Source: Bacillota bacterium
GTDB lineage: Bacteria; Bacillota; UBA4882; UBA8346
DNA: 7,594 nt
Assembly: GCA_003501365.1 (NCBI GenBank)
Contig: DNPP01000036.1
Span: 1 to 7,594 of the forward strand
Direction of reading: 5' to 3'
The notes beneath the pieces were generated by a model. That model searched no databases, was not told the DNA's origin, and saw nothing but the letters and a program-made list of their open reading frames with translations. Both the position numbers and the translations under genes were made by a program. Shown piece by piece: positions 7,178-7,594 of this stretch (the first letter of the stretch is position 1; each line of letters begins with the position of its first letter).

Positions 7178-7396
7178 ATGGCTACAGATGAAGAGATGGA
7201 CGCTCAGTTTGAGCAAATGATTTTAGAGGCTTTACATAATATATCCACAGGTAAGATTACAATAATAAAGTTAAATAATCGGGTTATACAAGTTAATATT
7301 GATGAAGACTATAAGTCTTCCGGTTTTGTCGTGAAACGACAACGACCGCATTTTACGTTAATCACGGATAAGGAGAGTAGTGGCAGGGAAAAGTAG
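7178..7396 (+). CDS. Small protein of the YezD/DUF2292 type, function unknown
   Basis: From ATG 7178 this is a 72-residue soluble protein with no signal peptide or membrane segment. Residues about 12-46 (MILEALHNISTGKITIIKL followed by NNRVIQVNIDEDY) fit the DUF2292/YezD pattern: a short helix, a G-x-[IV]-x-[IV] strand, then a turn and a VIQV strand. Family members are usually about 40-60 residues. Here a further tail of about 26 residues, rich in K, R and S (KSSGFVVKRQRPHF onward), follows the core. The family role is not established; relatives often sit near sulfur-assimilation genes, but none is visible here. The start is uncertain: GTG 7163 gives 77 residues and ATG 7196 gives 66. I prefer 7178 because AGGTGG (7161-7166) lies 11 bases upstream, though that spacing is long. 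It has its own promoter and terminator, so it is probably a single-gene transcript. Confidence 0.7.
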   Translation: MATDEEMDAQFEQMILEALHNISTGKITIIKLNNRVIQVNIDEDYKSSGFVVKRQRPHFTLITDKESSGREK

Positions 7397-7482
7397 TTAT
7401 GGATTTTGATTTCATGAAAGTCAGGATAGTGGATCAAGATTTAAACCGGTTTCCCAAGACAGCGCTAAGAATTGAAAATAAT

Positions 7483-7510
7483 AGAGGCTTTGCCTCTTTT
7501 TTGTTTTTTT
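7483..7510 (+). terminator. Rho-independent terminator after the YezD-like gene
   Basis: The six-base stem AGAGGC (7483-7488) and GCCTCT (7492-7497) encloses a TTT loop and runs straight into a long T-tract interrupted by a single G (to 7510). It lies about 85 bases after the stop codon of the small gene on the same strand. Confidence 0.88.
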
Positions 7511-7514
7511 AAGG

Positions 7515-7537
7515 CCGTTTATAAAATTTTTATACGG
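7515..7537. repeat. AT-rich inverted repeat with CCGT/ACGG ends
   Basis: The left arm CCGT-TT-ATAAAA (7515-7526) and right arm TTTTATACGG (7528-7537) pair over 10 bases if the two T at 7519-7520 are bulged out. It lies just beyond the terminator and could be an operator for a gene to the right of the window. It could equally be chance in AT-rich DNA. No coding start is recognised in the remaining bases to 7594. Confidence 0.3.
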
Positions 7538-7594
7538 TATTCGGAGTTAAAACAGCAGGTAATGGGATAAATTTGTTGAAAAAAGAATAAGATA

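Noticed and set aside
7002..7369. Shared 12-base string GTTAATCACGGA near 7002 and again near 7358
   Set aside because: About one or two 12-base matches are expected by chance in a window of this size, and the flanks do not match.
7399..7512. Plus-strand reading frame of 37 codons after the YezD-like gene
   Set aside because: It runs through the whole terminator hairpin and T-tract (ending in Phe-Leu-Phe-Phe from the T-run), has only a weak ribosome site and resembles no known family.
1..7594. A hidden defence system, mobile element or CRISPR array
   Set aside because: I looked for spaced repeats, transposase or integrase motifs, toxin-antitoxin pairs and reverse-transcriptase motifs and saw none. 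Every long gene has a standard housekeeping or transport family.

Overview
The window looks like an ordinary chromosomal segment of a low-to-moderate G+C bacterium, probably Bacillota (Clostridia-like). This rests on gene content and style: a spermidine/putrescine ABC operon in the order potA-potB-potC-potD, a lipoprotein PotD, strong GGAGG ribosome sites, a DUF2292/YezD-type small protein and AT-rich intergenic DNA. The sequence alone does not fix genus or species. I saw no tRNA, rRNA, CRISPR array, transposase, integrase or phage gene.

Layout. Positions 1-1119 (+) hold the C-terminal part of a methyl-accepting chemotaxis protein whose N-terminal sensor half lies off the left edge. It converges on a DEAD-box RNA helicase (1241-2857, -) with a C-terminal DbpA-type RNA-binding domain. 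The 121-base gap between them holds a perfect 13-bp inverted repeat with a 31-base loop. Upstream of the helicase are two candidate sigma-A-type promoters, then the intrinsic terminator (3055-3079) of the next operon. Positions 3091-6791 (-) are a compact four-gene operon, transcribed potA, potB, potC, potD, in which every junction overlaps by 4 to 8 bases. A good promoter lies just upstream of potA. About 390 bases then separate it from a divergent small gene of the YezD/DUF2292 type (7178-7396, +). That gene has its own TTGACA promoter and is followed by a hairpin-plus-T-run terminator at 7483-7510. The last 84 bases hold no gene.

How the genes work together. PotA (ATPase), PotB and PotC (membrane permeases) and PotD (lipid-anchored binding protein) make a complete polyamine importer, and their overlaps suggest translational coupling. 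The chemoreceptor, the helicase and the small protein have no evident functional link to the transporter.

The hunt found no convincing undescribed system. The items most worth a second look are the intergenic inverted repeat at 1158-1214, the long tail of the YezD-like protein, the unexplained G-richer stretch around 6990-7067, and the paired promoters with an AT-rich leader before the helicase.
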